NCBI GenBank assembly: GCA_030157785.1
Contig: JAOAUC010000079.1
Coordinates: 40,966-104,965 of the forward strand
Length of the DNA: 64,000 nt
Direction: 5' to 3'
From: Zoogloea oleivorans
GTDB taxonomy: Bacteria; Pseudomonadota; Gammaproteobacteria; Burkholderiales; Rhodocyclaceae
In this document: piece by piece, positions 8,566 to 17,656 of the stretch
Numbering within the stretch: position 1 is the stretch's first letter
How the letters are laid out: each line of letters begins with the position of its first letter
Program-made: the position numbers and the translations under genes
Notes under the pieces: generated by a model
What the model saw: the letters and a program-made list of their open reading frames with translations, nothing else
What the model was told of the DNA's origin: nothing
Databases searched by the model: none

Positions 8566-9642
8566 ATGTCAAAACTAGAACTCAAGGCGGTTGTTCAGCG
8601 TTATGGCCGCCAGACCATTGTCGATGGCGTCGATTTTCGCCTTGAGCCGGGCAGTATCGCCTGCCTGCTGGGGCCTTCCGGCTGTGGCAAGACGACCTTG
8701 CTGCGCTGCATAGCCGGTTTTGAGGAAATCGCCGGCGGCGAGATCCGTATCCACGACCAAGTGGTGAGCCGCCCCGGCCATCGGGTATCGCCGGAAAGGC
8801 GTCATGTGGGCATGGTCTTCCAGGACTACGCCCTGTTTCCCCATCTGGACGTGGAGCGCAACGTGGGCTTCGGTCTTGGTGGCATGTCACCGCAGGAACG
8901 CCGCCACCGGGTTGATGAGTTGCTTGGCACCGTTGGCCTGGCGGGGCTGGGGCACAAGTTTCCCCATGAGTTGTCCGGCGGCCAGCAGCAGCGGGTGGCG
9001 CTGGCCAGGGCGCTGGCACCGCGGCCGGAGCTGGTCCTGCTCGATGAGCCGTTTTCGAACCTCGATGTGGATCTGCGCGAGCGCCTGTCGGTGGAGGTGC
9101 GCGAGATTTTGAAGAGCGAGGGCATGACGGCAGTGCTGGTGACCCACGATCAGCACGAGGCTTTTGCGATGGCCGACGAGATTGGTGTGATGTCAGGGGG
9201 GCGTATTCAGCAGTGGGACACGCCTTACAACCTTTACCACCGGCCGGCCAATCGCTTTGTGGCGGACTTTGTTGGCAAGGGCGTGTTTGTGCCGGGCCAG
9301 GTGCTGGATGCCAGCCATGTGGAGATCGAGCTGGGGGTGCTGAAGTCCGGCGTGCCGGTGGCATGCAGCCAGGGCTGTGCGGCCTGCGGCAAGGGGTGTG
9401 CGGTGGATGTCTTGCTGCGGCCCGACGACGTGGTGCATGACGACGCCAGCCCGACCCGGGCCGAGGTGCGTCACAAGGCTTTTCGCGGTGCCGACATTCT
9501 GTACACCCTGCGTCTGGGAAGTGGCGCGGAGGTCTTGTCGCTGGTGCCGTCCCATCACAACCACGCCATTGGTGAGCTGATCGGGGTGCGTCTGGAGGCT
9601 GATCATGTGATTGCCTTCCAGCCGGAGGGTGTGGCGGCTTAA
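8566..9642 (+). CDS. iron(III)-type ABC transporter ATP-binding protein (FbpC-like)
   Basis: This 358-residue ATPase energises the divergent permease. Walker A GPSGCGKTT is at about residues 37-45, the Q-loop at MVFQDYALFP, signature LSGGQQQR, Walker B LVLLDEPFSNLD, and H-loop VTHDQHEA. A C-terminal TOBE-like regulatory domain follows from about residue 235. Within it sits a cysteine cluster, CSQGCAACGKGC (C267, C271, C274, C278), which is unusual for this protein class. The ATG at 8566 is preferred over 8545 because the Fur-like box covers the upstream codon. The stop overlaps the convergent rluA-type gene by 4 bp. Confidence 0.9.
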   Translation: MSKLELKAVVQRYGRQTIVDGVDFRLEPGSIACLLGPSGCGKTTLLRCIAGFEEIAGGEIRIHDQVVSRPGHRVSPERRHVGMVFQDYALFPHLDVERNVGFGLGGMSPQERRHRVDELLGTVGLAGLGHKFPHELSGGQQQRVALARALAPRPELVLLDEPFSNLDVDLRERLSVEVREILKSEGMTAVLVTHDQHEAFAMADEIGVMSGGRIQQWDTPYNLYHRPANRFVADFVGKGVFVPGQVLDASHVEIELGVLKSGVPVACSQGCAACGKGCAVDVLLRPDDVVHDDASPTRAEVRHKAFRGADILYTLRLGSGAEVLSLVPSHHNHAIGELIGVRLEADHVIAFQPEGVAA

Positions 9643-10334
9643 AACGGCGGGGGGCTTTCCAGCGTGAGCGGCTCGCCTGTGAGCGGATGGCGCAGGCTGA
9701 GGGTGGTGGCGTGGAGCATCAGGCGTGGTGCGGCCAGTCGTGCGGCGTCATCCGCGTAGAGTTCATCGCCAAGAATGGGGTGGCCGATGGCCTGCAGGTG
9801 CACCCGCAACTGATGGGTGCGCCCGGTGTGGGGGCGCAGTTCTACCCTGCTGGTGTTGCTGCCGGAGTCGTACTCAAGAACGGTGTAGCCGGTAAGTGAT
9901 GGCTTGCCGAGTTCGCGGTCCACTTTCTGCCTCGGCCGGTTCGGCCAGTCGGCAATCAGCGGCAGGGTGATCTCGCCGCTTTCCGGGGTCGGGCGTCCGG
10001 CCACCACCGCCACATAGCGTTTTTCCACGGTTCTGTGCTGAAAGGCGATGCTGAGGCGGCGTTCCATTTCTGCGCCATGGGCCATGAGGATCAGGCCGGA
10101 GGTGGCCATGTCGAGCCGATGGACGATGCGGGCGTCGGGAAAGCGCGTCTGTACCCGGGATGCCAGGCTGTCGGCGTTGGCCGGGCCGCGTCCCGGCACC
10201 GACAAGAGGCCAGCGGGTTTGTCGATGACCAGCAGGGCGTCGTCCTGGTAGAGGATGTCCGGTTCGCCCGGCGGCGGTGCGTAGATCAGCGGCGGTAGCG
10301 GGCGCATAAGGGGGCTTTTCTGTTGCTTAAACAT
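9639..10334 (-). CDS. RluA-family pseudouridine synthase
   Basis: This 231-residue RNA-modifying enzyme converts specific uridines in rRNA and/or tRNA to pseudouridine. The catalytic motif HRLDMATSGLIL contains the invariant Asp, followed by KRYVAVVAG and the C-terminal RPHTGRTHQLRVH motif, as expected for the RluA/RluC/RluD family. There is no N-terminal S4 domain, and the short length fits RluA (dual 23S rRNA/tRNA) better than RluC or RluD. It is transcribed towards the ABC ATPase gene, and the two stop codons overlap. Confidence 0.9.
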   Translation of the reverse strand: MFKQQKSPLMRPLPPLIYAPPPGEPDILYQDDALLVIDKPAGLLSVPGRGPANADSLASRVQTRFPDARIVHRLDMATSGLILMAHGAEMERRLSIAFQHRTVEKRYVAVVAGRPTPESGEITLPLIADWPNRPRQKVDRELGKPSLTGYTVLEYDSGSNTSRVELRPHTGRTHQLRVHLQAIGHPILGDELYADDAARLAAPRLMLHATTLSLRHPLTGEPLTLESPPPF

Positions 10335-10340
10335 GAAGCG

Positions 10341-12287
10341 TCAGACCATGTCGATGACTGCGGTCTCCCGGCGGACAAGACGGCCGAGCACTGAGCGCAG
10401 GGCTGCTTGGCTGTATGGTTTGGTGAGGAAGTCGTCCATGCCGCAGGCGAGGGCGGCGCTTCGGTCGTGCTCCATGGCATTGGCTGTCACGGCGACGATG
10501 GGGATGCGGCGTCCATTGCCCTCGGCCTGGCGGATCCGGCGGGTGGTGGCGTAGCCATCCAGAACGGGCATCTGGCAATCCATCAGGATCAGGTCGAAAT
10601 GCTGCCTGGACAGGAGTTTGAGCACCGCGTCACCGTCGTCGGCGGTGCTCACCTCGCATAGCAGTTCTTCAAGCTGCATGGTGGCGAGAACCTGGTTGAC
10701 CACGTTGTCTTCGGCCACCAGTACCCGGGTGCCGGCGAGGCTGGCGGTGTTTGTCGACATGGACGGCGGGGCCAGCGGGGCTGGCTCGGGCAGGATCGGT
10801 GCAGTGAGGGTGAACCAGAAGGTCGAGCCTTCGCCGGGCTTGCTATCGACGCCGATCTCGCCGCCCATCAGGCGCACCAGCTCCTGCGAGATGGCGAGGC
10901 CGAGGCCGGTGCCGCCATAGCGTCGGGCATGGGAGTTGTCGGCTTGGGTAAAGGGGGTGAACAGCCGCGGCAGGATTTCGGGGGCGATGCCGATGCCGGA
11001 ATCCCGGACGCTGAAGCGGAGCAGGCTCAGGGGGCCGTTCGGGGTGTCTTCGCGCCGGTGTTCCAGGTGCAGTGTCACCGCGCCTTCGGGGGTGAACTTG
11101 ATGGCGTTGCCGATCAGGTTGGTCAGGACCTGGCGCAGGCGGTTGGGGTCGGCTTCGATGCGGCCCGGCACGTCGCTTGCAACGTGGCATTCGATACGCA
11201 GTTTTCTTTCGATTGCCCGATGCTGGAAGAAGCTGGCCATGTCTTCCAGTGCTCCCCGCGGGTCGCAGGGAATGGCTTCGATGACCATGCGGCCGGCTTC
11301 CAGTTTGGAGAAGTCGAGAATGTCGTTGATGACCCGCAGCAGGCTGTCGGCGGAGCTGCGGATGTGGCCGAGAAAACGTTCCTGCTCTTCGTCGAGGCGG
11401 GTGAAGGCGAGGAGTTCGGCCATGCCGATGACGCCGTTCATGGGGGTCCGGATCTCGTGGCTCATGGTGGCCAGGAACAGGGACTTGGCCCGGTTGGCTT
11501 CTTCGGCAGCGTCCTTGGCGACGCGCAACTGGGCGTCGCGGGCCTGGATCTGGTCGAGCATGGTGTTCAGCCCGTCCATCAGGGTGCCGATCTCGTTGCG
11601 GCTGCCCGGGGCGATCCGCATGGCGTAGTCGCGGGTCTCGGAGACATGCTGCATCTGGGCGGCGAGCTTTTCGATGGGGCTGGAGATCAGGCCCTGCAGG
11701 CGAGATGCCAACAGCCAGGCGATCAGCGAGGCGACCAGCAGCACGCCGGCCGCGGTGAGGATGCGCTGGCGCACGAGGACAGACAGCGAGGACAGGTCGA
11801 AGTAGGTTTCGATGGTGCCGAGTTCGTGTTCGCCAATCCTGATCGGTTGGGCGATTTCGAGGAAGGGCGATTCCAGCAGGGTGCCGAGGGGCCAGGTCTG
11901 GGCGTGGGGGGCGACGTCTGCGTGGTCGATGTCGGCATGTTGGGCGTCGATGATCTTGAGGCTTGCCGCGTGGGTCGGCAGGGTGCTGCGATAGGCGGAG
12001 AAGGCCCGTCCGTCCGGCGTGCGCAGGGTTGCGGCGATGACTTCTGGGTCGGTACCCAGGGCGTTGAGGATTTCGTGGGCGGCGTCGGGGTCTCGGAAGG
12101 AGAGCGCGGCGGTGCTGTTGACGCCGACTAGCCGGGTGAGGGTGTTGGCGCTGTCCTGCTTGGCCCGGGCGGCGGCCTGGAGCTCGCTGGTGACGAGGCT
12201 GGCCAGGGCGACGAGCAGGCCGATGGCGGTGGTGATGAGGGCGATCAGGACAACCTGGCGCTTGATGGGAAGATTGTGCAGACTCAT
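10341..12287 (-). CDS. hybrid sensor histidine kinase with CHASE8-like sensor and receiver domain
   Basis: This 648-residue inner-membrane kinase has transmembrane helices at about 9-33 and 176-196, which enclose a periplasmic CHASE8-like domain (NSTAALSFRDPDAAHEIL). HAMP (about 195-250) and HisKA follow, with H277 in FLATMSHEIRTPMNG. The HATPase_c domain has N-box LTNLIGNAIKFTP and G-boxes DSGIGI and GGTGLGLAI. The receiver domain (520-640) has phospho-acceptor D570. There is no HPt domain, so a separate phosphotransfer partner is needed. Its start overlaps the upstream yfiR-like gene by 4 bp. CHASE8 is also the sensor of YfiN, the partner of YfiR, so YfiR probably gates this kinase. Confidence 0.92.
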   Translation of the reverse strand: MSLHNLPIKRQVVLIALITTAIGLLVALASLVTSELQAAARAKQDSANTLTRLVGVNSTAALSFRDPDAAHEILNALGTDPEVIAATLRTPDGRAFSAYRSTLPTHAASLKIIDAQHADIDHADVAPHAQTWPLGTLLESPFLEIAQPIRIGEHELGTIETYFDLSSLSVLVRQRILTAAGVLLVASLIAWLLASRLQGLISSPIEKLAAQMQHVSETRDYAMRIAPGSRNEIGTLMDGLNTMLDQIQARDAQLRVAKDAAEEANRAKSLFLATMSHEIRTPMNGVIGMAELLAFTRLDEEQERFLGHIRSSADSLLRVINDILDFSKLEAGRMVIEAIPCDPRGALEDMASFFQHRAIERKLRIECHVASDVPGRIEADPNRLRQVLTNLIGNAIKFTPEGAVTLHLEHRREDTPNGPLSLLRFSVRDSGIGIAPEILPRLFTPFTQADNSHARRYGGTGLGLAISQELVRLMGGEIGVDSKPGEGSTFWFTLTAPILPEPAPLAPPSMSTNTASLAGTRVLVAEDNVVNQVLATMQLEELLCEVSTADDGDAVLKLLSRQHFDLILMDCQMPVLDGYATTRRIRQAEGNGRRIPIVAVTANAMEHDRSAALACGMDDFLTKPYSQAALRSVLGRLVRRETAVIDMV

Positions 12288-12865
12288 TGGGCGTTTCCCT
12301 TGCCGTCCCGGGTGAGGGTGGCCAGGTTTAGGAGCTTGGCGCTGATCTTCAGTTCGGTGCGGTCGGTGGCGTCGGTGTTGATCACCGGGTGGATGCGCCC
12401 GCGTTTTTTAACCAGTGCGATCATGCCGCCCCGGGCGGTGAAGCCAGGCTGGTCACCGACGGTGAGAATGGGCTGGCTGGCAATCCGGCGCAGCAGTTCG
12501 GTTTGCGACAGGCCGCCCAGTGAGGCCTGCTCGCCAAGAAAGAGAATCTGGCATTCGTGCACATTGCGCAGTTCGGGCTGCCTGACGGTCATCAGCGGAT
12601 GACCATCCACGGATTCACCGGCAAGGGCTTTGGTGAGCAGGGGGGCAAGGGTTTCGTCGAGCACGCAGTAACGGAAGGGATCGCCGGGTTTGTGGGCCAC
12701 TGTGTCGGGCCAGCGCACGAAATGAACAAAGTTGTAGAGGAAGGCTGCCTTTACGTCGTTTTCCGCGAAGCTGTCCGCGCTTGGCCCCGCTGCATGGGTC
12801 AACGCTACCAGCGCCGCCAGTAGCGGAGCGAGCCAGAACCGGGCGCCCATTATAGGTACTTGCAC
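12284..12865 (-). CDS. YfiR-family periplasmic protein (DUF4154)
   Basis: This 193-residue protein has an N-terminal signal sequence (hydrophobic residues about 8-27, ending near THAAGPSA). The mature part resembles YfiR/HmsC: ENDVKAAFLYNFVHFVRWPD near the N-terminus, CQILFLG in the middle, and the closing ISAKLLNLA helix. In Pseudomonas, periplasmic YfiR represses the diguanylate cyclase YfiN by binding its CHASE8 domain. Here the downstream, 4-bp-overlapping gene encodes a CHASE8-like histidine kinase instead. The gene lies 40 bp after a TonB-dependent receptor gene, indicating a three-gene operon. Confidence 0.87.
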   Translation of the reverse strand: MQVPIMGARFWLAPLLAALVALTHAAGPSADSFAENDVKAAFLYNFVHFVRWPDTVAHKPGDPFRYCVLDETLAPLLTKALAGESVDGHPLMTVRQPELRNVHECQILFLGEQASLGGLSQTELLRRIASQPILTVGDQPGFTARGGMIALVKKRGRIHPVINTDATDRTELKISAKLLNLATLTRDGKGNAQ

Positions 12866-12905
12866 GGTTTGAGGGGCTTGTCGACGACGAGCAAGGCGTG
12901 AGGGC

Positions 12906-14876
12906 TCAGAAACGCAGGTTGGCGGTCACGTAGTACTCGCGGGGAATCAGGTAGGCATCGCTGGCATTGACGATGTTGGTGCCGAACTCCTTGCGGGCCG
13001 GGCCGATCAGGTTGCGTCCGTTGAGGGCCAGGTCGAGGCGGCTGGTAGCCCGCCAGCCGAGGCGCAGGTCGGCGGTGACGTAGTCGGCGATGGCGTAGGT
13101 GGTGAGGGCGCTGACGTAACGGGCCTGCAGGTCGAGTTCCAGGTCGTGGCGCAGGTCATGGCGGGAGATCAGGCTGGCCTGGTGGCGGGGGGATTCGCCT
13201 TCGGCACGCAGGGGGGTTATCTCGTTGTTGCCGGGCCGGGCTTTGAGGTTGAGGTCGAGGTAGGCATAGGAGGCCTGAAGGCGCCAGGTTTCGGAGGGGC
13301 GGTAGTCGGCGGACAGCTCGAAGCCGTGGGCCTGGCCCTGGAGCTGGTTGCCGGTGACGGCGCTCCAGTTGAGATAGGGGCTCGGGAAGGCCGGCACAAG
13401 GGCGGGGCGGCCGATCATGTCTACTGTAACGAGGCGGTCGTAGTCGTTGAGGAAGACGGTGGCGTCCACGCTGAGCTTGGGCGTTAGCTGGATACGGTAG
13501 CCCAGTTCGTAGGCTGTCAACTGTTCGGTGTTGAGGTTGGCGTTACCGTTCGAGGTGACGGACATGGGCAGGCCGCCGGTAAGCCTGCTGGGGGCGACAA
13601 AGGAGATGAAGCGGGCGCTGTCCTCGATGATGGACGGAGTGCGCACAGCCCGGGCGACCGAGGCCCACAGGGTGCCACCTGCCGCGGGAGACCAGCGGAT
13701 GCGCGCCGAGGGCTGCCATTCGATGCCGGTGTAGTCGTTGTGCTCGACCTTTACGCCGAGGGTCAGCTTGAGCCGTTCAGCCAGGGACAGGGTGTCTTCA
13801 GCGAAGGCGCTGAAGAGCTGGTCGGTACGGTTGGCGCGGCTGACGGCTGAGGGCGGGACCATCTCGGCCTCGCTTCTGACGCTCCGGTAGCCGGTGCCGA
13901 CGATCAGGTTGTGCATGCCCGTTTCTGCAAACAGATGGCGATAGTTCAGGTCGAAGGTGTCGAGCTGGGCTTTTGCACCGTTGCCCATCACCGCCCAGCG
14001 GTCGAGGGTGAAGCGGTTGAAGTAGCCGCGCAGTTCGTCGCGGGCATCGCCGGTATTGCGGGCCCACTGACCGAGGAGGTGGGCGCCGGAGTATTCCCGC
14101 TCGTCAGGTTTCATCTCACGGAAAGTTTCGCCCTCGATCATCAGGTTGGCGGGGCCCAGATCCCAGTCGCCGCGAAAGCCGGCGCGGCCGCCGCGCCAGT
14201 GCTTGTCGGCGGTGTCCCCGCCTTGCGGCAGTTGGAGCCGGTCTTGCTGGTGAACTTTGGCCCAGACCCGCGCAAAGCCCGACTCCCCGGCCTTGAAGCC
14301 GTTGCGTGCCACCAGCTCGGACTGCATGTCGCCGGCCACCACGCTGAGCTGGCTGCCCTGGGTGTCTTCGGCGTGGCGGGTGAGGATGTTGATCACCCCG
14401 TTTACCGCGTTGGCGCCCCAGGTGGAGCCACCCGGCCCGCGAACGACCTCTATGCGCTCGATGTCCTGCATGACGACGTTCAGCTCGTCCCACAGCACGC
14501 CGGAAAAGAAGGGGGTGTAAACACTGCGCCCATCCACCATCACCAGCAGCTTGTTGGCGAGCTGGTTGTTGAAGCCCCGGGCGCTCACCGCCCATTCGGT
14601 CGCGCTGATCCGCGCCACGTTGAGGCCCGGCACCGTGCGCAGCAGCTCGGGAAGCGTGGTGGCTCCGGAGCGCCGGATGTCTTCCGCCGTGAGTACGGAG
14701 ACGGCCGCGGCGGTGTCTTCCTGGCGCTCGGTGCGGTGGGTGGCGATGCTGACCCGCAGATCGGCCAGCTCGTCGAGGCTCATCTGCTTCAGCGTACTCA
14801 GGTTGTCGCTGGCAGTGGCGGATGTAGCTGCGAACAAAAGGGCGAGAGGCAGCAGGCTGGCGGTGGGCTTCGGCAT
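12906..14876 (-). CDS. TonB-dependent outer-membrane receptor
   Basis: This 656-residue protein has a signal peptide (cleavage near ATSATASD). The plug domain is visible as SVLTAEDIRRSGATTLPELL, GLNVARI, ARGFNNQLANKLLVMVDG, and the VVRGPGGSTWGANAVNGVINI segment just before the barrel. The rest alternates amphipathic beta strands and ends in the aromatic YVTANLRF, typical of an outer-membrane barrel. It is the first gene of an operon with a yfiR-like gene and a hybrid kinase. No iron-uptake genes are adjacent, so the ligand may be sensed rather than, or as well as, imported. The ligand is unknown. Confidence 0.92.
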   Translation of the reverse strand: MPKPTASLLPLALLFAATSATASDNLSTLKQMSLDELADLRVSIATHRTERQEDTAAAVSVLTAEDIRRSGATTLPELLRTVPGLNVARISATEWAVSARGFNNQLANKLLVMVDGRSVYTPFFSGVLWDELNVVMQDIERIEVVRGPGGSTWGANAVNGVINILTRHAEDTQGSQLSVVAGDMQSELVARNGFKAGESGFARVWAKVHQQDRLQLPQGGDTADKHWRGGRAGFRGDWDLGPANLMIEGETFREMKPDEREYSGAHLLGQWARNTGDARDELRGYFNRFTLDRWAVMGNGAKAQLDTFDLNYRHLFAETGMHNLIVGTGYRSVRSEAEMVPPSAVSRANRTDQLFSAFAEDTLSLAERLKLTLGVKVEHNDYTGIEWQPSARIRWSPAAGGTLWASVARAVRTPSIIEDSARFISFVAPSRLTGGLPMSVTSNGNANLNTEQLTAYELGYRIQLTPKLSVDATVFLNDYDRLVTVDMIGRPALVPAFPSPYLNWSAVTGNQLQGQAHGFELSADYRPSETWRLQASYAYLDLNLKARPGNNEITPLRAEGESPRHQASLISRHDLRHDLELDLQARYVSALTTYAIADYVTADLRLGWRATSRLDLALNGRNLIGPARKEFGTNIVNASDAYLIPREYYVTANLRF

Positions 14877-15125
14877 GGATGAGTCCTGTGGGCCGTAGAT
14901 AACGGGGTGAGCCGGGTCGGGCGGGCGAGATTGTAGCGGTCCGGTCTATATCTAAAGGAATAGATTGTTCACGAATGGCATGAAGGGGTGTGTAAAACAC
15001 TTGTGCGAAGACAATGCAGGCGCTTCCATGGCGCGTACATTAGGGGGAAGTCTGAATTGCTTTTGCCGCACCTCCCGGGTGCTAGCAGGTCGTCATGCAT
15101 GCGCACCGACTTGCGGCGAGGCGCA
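14877..15125. other. intergenic region, upstream of the TonB receptor
   Basis: This 249-bp stretch contains no convincing gene. It must hold the promoter of the TonB receptor operon (minus strand), and then gives way to the NtrC-like sites of the plus-strand ATP-grasp gene. Short open frames here have no ribosome-binding site or family resemblance. Confidence 0.6.
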
Positions 15126-15161
15126 ATCACCAACTCGGTGCGACGGCACTGTTTTGGTGCG
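15126..15161 (+). promoter_or_regulatory. two NtrC-like enhancer sites
   Basis: Two 17-bp sites resemble the NtrC consensus TGCACYANNNTGGTGCA. ATCACCAACTCGGTGCG (15126-15142) matches 10 of 14 defined positions, and GGCACTGTTTTGGTGCG (15145-15161) matches 11 of 14. Their centres are 19 bp apart, about two helical turns. They lie about 55-90 bp upstream of the sigma-54 promoter at 15211, a normal enhancer distance. Confidence 0.6.
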
Positions 15162-15210
15162 AAGCCTTGCCGAAACACCGTAAAGCCTTTTGTTTTCTAT
15201 GGTTTTTTGA

Positions 15211-15227
15211 TTGGCATGCTTCTAGCT
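15211..15227 (+). promoter_or_regulatory. sigma-54 (RpoN) promoter
   Basis: TTGGCATGCTTCTAGCT matches the -24/-12 consensus TTGGCACG-N4-TTGCW with two substitutions. The invariant GG (15213-15214) and GC (15225-15226) are exactly 10 bp apart. Transcription should start near 15238, leaving a leader of about 37 nt before the ATP-grasp start codon. Confidence 0.75.
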
Positions 15228-15274
15228 ACATACAAAGTGGTATCTCCGCTTCACAACACAATAGGCGAGCGCTA

Positions 15275-16693
15275 ATGGCCATCACAAAATTCTTCAATGA
15301 AATGACTGCGGACGACGGGAGTGTCCGTGCGCATTACGCGGCCTACGCTGCGTGGCTGAGCGATACTCCGGCAGATCGCATTGCGCGCAAGCGCGCGGAA
15401 GCCGATTCGCTCTTCCATCGTTTCGGGATCACCTTTGCGGTTTACGGCGAAGAGTCGGGCACCGAGCGCCTGATCCCCTTCGACATCATCCCGCGCATCA
15501 TTCCCGCCAAGGAGTGGTCGGACCTCGAGGCCGGCCTGCGCCAGCGCGTCAAGGCCCTCAACTCCTTCATCCACGACATCTACCACGACCAGGAAATCCT
15601 CAAGGCCGGGCACATCCCCGCCGAGCAGGTGCTCAACAATGCGCAGTACCGGCCGGAGATGCAGGGTGTCAATGTCCCCTGCGACATCTATGCCCACATT
15701 GCCGGCGTGGACGTGGTGCGCGCCGGGGCTGGCGAGTTTTATGTGCTGGAAGACAACCTGCGGGTGCCGTCGGGCGTCTCCTACATGCTGGAAGACCGCC
15801 GCATGATGATGCGTCTCTTCCCGGAACTCTTTGCCCGCCACCGCGTGGCGCCGGTCGAGCACTACCCTGACATGCTGCTGCACACCCTGCGCAGCGTTGC
15901 TCCGGTGGGCGTGACTGACCCGACCGTGGTCGTGATGACCCCGGGAGCCTACAACAGCGCCTACTTCGAGCATGCCTTCCTGGCCCAGCAGATGGGTGTC
16001 GAGCTGGTCGAAGGGCAGGATCTGTTCGTTCGCGAAGACCAGGTCTTCATGCGCACGACCCAGGGGCCGCGCCGGGTTGACGTGATCTACCGCCGCGTTG
16101 ATGACGACTTCCTCGACCCGCAGGCCTTCCGCAAGGACTCCATGATCGGCGTGCCGGGGCTGCTCAACGCCTACCGGGCCGGACGGGTGACCCTGTCAAA
16201 CGCCATCGGTACAGGTGTTGCCGATGACAAGTCGATCTACCCGTACGTGCCGGAGATGATCCGCTTCTACCTGGGCGAGGAGCCGATCCTCAACAACGTG
16301 CCCACCTACATGTGCCGCAAACCGGAAGACCTGGCCTACACGCTGGCCCACCTGTCGGAGCTGGTCGTGAAGGAAGTGCACGGCGCCGGTGGCTACGGCA
16401 TGCTGGTCGGGCCGGCTTCTACCAAGGAAGAGATCGCAACCTTCCGCAAGTACCTGGTTGCCAACCCTGAAAAATACATCGCCCAGCCCACGCTGGCCCT
16501 TTCGAATTGTCCGACCTTTGTCGAAAGCGGCGTTGCGCCGCGCCACCTGGACTTGCGCCCCTTCGTGCTTTCGGGCACCGAAGTGCAGATGGTGCCGGGC
16601 GGATTGACCCGCGTGGCCCTTCGCGACGGATCGCTGGTGGTGAACTCGTCGCAAGGCGGCGGCACCAAAGACACATGGGTACTGGAGGCCTGA
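15275..16693 (+). CDS. circularly permuted ATP-grasp type 2 family protein
   Basis: This 472-residue cytoplasmic protein belongs to the circularly permuted ATP-grasp family (former DUF404/DUF407), predicted to form peptide or amide bonds using ATP. Visible family blocks are FGITFAVYGEESGTERLIPF near the N-terminus, the FYVLEDNLRVPSGVSYMLED block (truncated here to its core), and KEVHGAGGYGMLVGP, a nucleotide-binding segment. The frame stays open for 60 codons upstream, but the ATG at 15275 lies downstream of the sigma-54 start point and is preferred. It is followed 1 bp later by an alpha-E gene, the standard partner. Nitrogen control through NtrC/RpoN is likely. Confidence 0.93.
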   Translation: MAITKFFNEMTADDGSVRAHYAAYAAWLSDTPADRIARKRAEADSLFHRFGITFAVYGEESGTERLIPFDIIPRIIPAKEWSDLEAGLRQRVKALNSFIHDIYHDQEILKAGHIPAEQVLNNAQYRPEMQGVNVPCDIYAHIAGVDVVRAGAGEFYVLEDNLRVPSGVSYMLEDRRMMMRLFPELFARHRVAPVEHYPDMLLHTLRSVAPVGVTDPTVVVMTPGAYNSAYFEHAFLAQQMGVELVEGQDLFVREDQVFMRTTQGPRRVDVIYRRVDDDFLDPQAFRKDSMIGVPGLLNAYRAGRVTLSNAIGTGVADDKSIYPYVPEMIRFYLGEEPILNNVPTYMCRKPEDLAYTLAHLSELVVKEVHGAGGYGMLVGPASTKEEIATFRKYLVANPEKYIAQPTLALSNCPTFVESGVAPRHLDLRPFVLSGTEVQMVPGGLTRVALRDGSLVVNSSQGGGTKDTWVLEA

Positions 16694-16694
16694 C

Positions 16695-17648
16695 ATGCTG
16701 AGTCGCACTGCTGACCATCTTTTCTGGATGGCGCGCTACATGGAGCGCGCCGAGAACACCGCGCGCATTCTTGATGTCACCTATCGCCTGTCGCTGCTCC
16801 CGCAGAGCGAAGCCGAGGTGCAGACCATGTGGGGCGGCATGCTGAAGATCATGGAACTGGAAGATGCCTTCCACGTTCGCCATGAAGCCATTACCCCCGA
16901 GGCCGTGCTCGCTTTCATGATCTTCGACCGGGAGAACCCGGGCAGCATCTACCGCTGCCTGCGCGCCACCCGCGAGAACGCCCATGCCGTTCGTGGCACG
17001 CTGACTTCCGAGTTGTGGGAAACCTCCAATGAAACCTGGCTGAAGATGCGTGACTTCACGCTGGCCAAGATGATGGAGAGCGGCCCGGGCGCCTTCTTTG
17101 AATGGGTCAAGTATCGTTCGCACCTGTCGCGCGGCGTAACCATCGGCACCATGCTGCAGGACGAATCCCTGCGCTTCATCCGCCTCGGGACCTTCCTGGA
17201 GCGTGCCGACAACACCGCGCGCATCCTCGAGGTGAAATACCTCAATCTGCTGCCCGGTTCGGAAGACGACGTTCACACTGCTGATTACTATCAGTGGAGT
17301 GCACTGCTCCATTCGGTGTCGGCCTTCGAAGTTTATCGCCGTGTGTACCGCGACCAGATAACGCCACTGCGCGTCGCCGAGCTCCTCGTCCTGCGCGCCG
17401 ACATGCCGCGCTCCCTGGCGCGCAGCATGAAAGAGGTCTATTCCAACCTGAGCCGTCTCTCCAACGTGCGCTCGGCAGAAACCGAGCGCCTGGCCGGCGA
17501 ACTCGAATCGCACCTGCACTTCGGACGCATCGAGAGTATTTTCGAAGGCGGCTTCCGCCAGTACCTGGAAAACTTCCGCGATCGCATTTTCGATTTGGGT
17601 TGCCGGATCTCGGATGACTTCCTGATACCGACTACAGCGGAAAGTTAA
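16695..17648 (+). CDS. alpha-E domain-containing protein
   Basis: This 317-residue, mostly alpha-helical protein matches the alpha-E family (DUF403). It begins [20 protein letters not shown] and contains a second related block, [19 protein letters not shown], near residue 160. The ATP-grasp gene stops one base before it starts, so translation is probably coupled. The pair is predicted to make or modify a small peptide, and often occurs with a transglutaminase-like protein and Anbu, which are absent here. The next feature is tRNA-Pro, where the accessory region begins. Confidence 0.92.
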   Translation: MLSRTADHLFWMARYMERAENTARILDVTYRLSLLPQSEAEVQTMWGGMLKIMELEDAFHVRHEAITPEAVLAFMIFDRENPGSIYRCLRATRENAHAVRGTLTSELWETSNETWLKMRDFTLAKMMESGPGAFFEWVKYRSHLSRGVTIGTMLQDESLRFIRLGTFLERADNTARILEVKYLNLLPGSEDDVHTADYYQWSALLHSVSAFEVYRRVYRDQITPLRVAELLVLRADMPRSLARSMKEVYSNLSRLSNVRSAETERLAGELESHLHFGRIESIFEGGFRQYLENFRDRIFDLGCRISDDFLIPTTAES

Positions 17649-17656
17649 AGTAGGGC

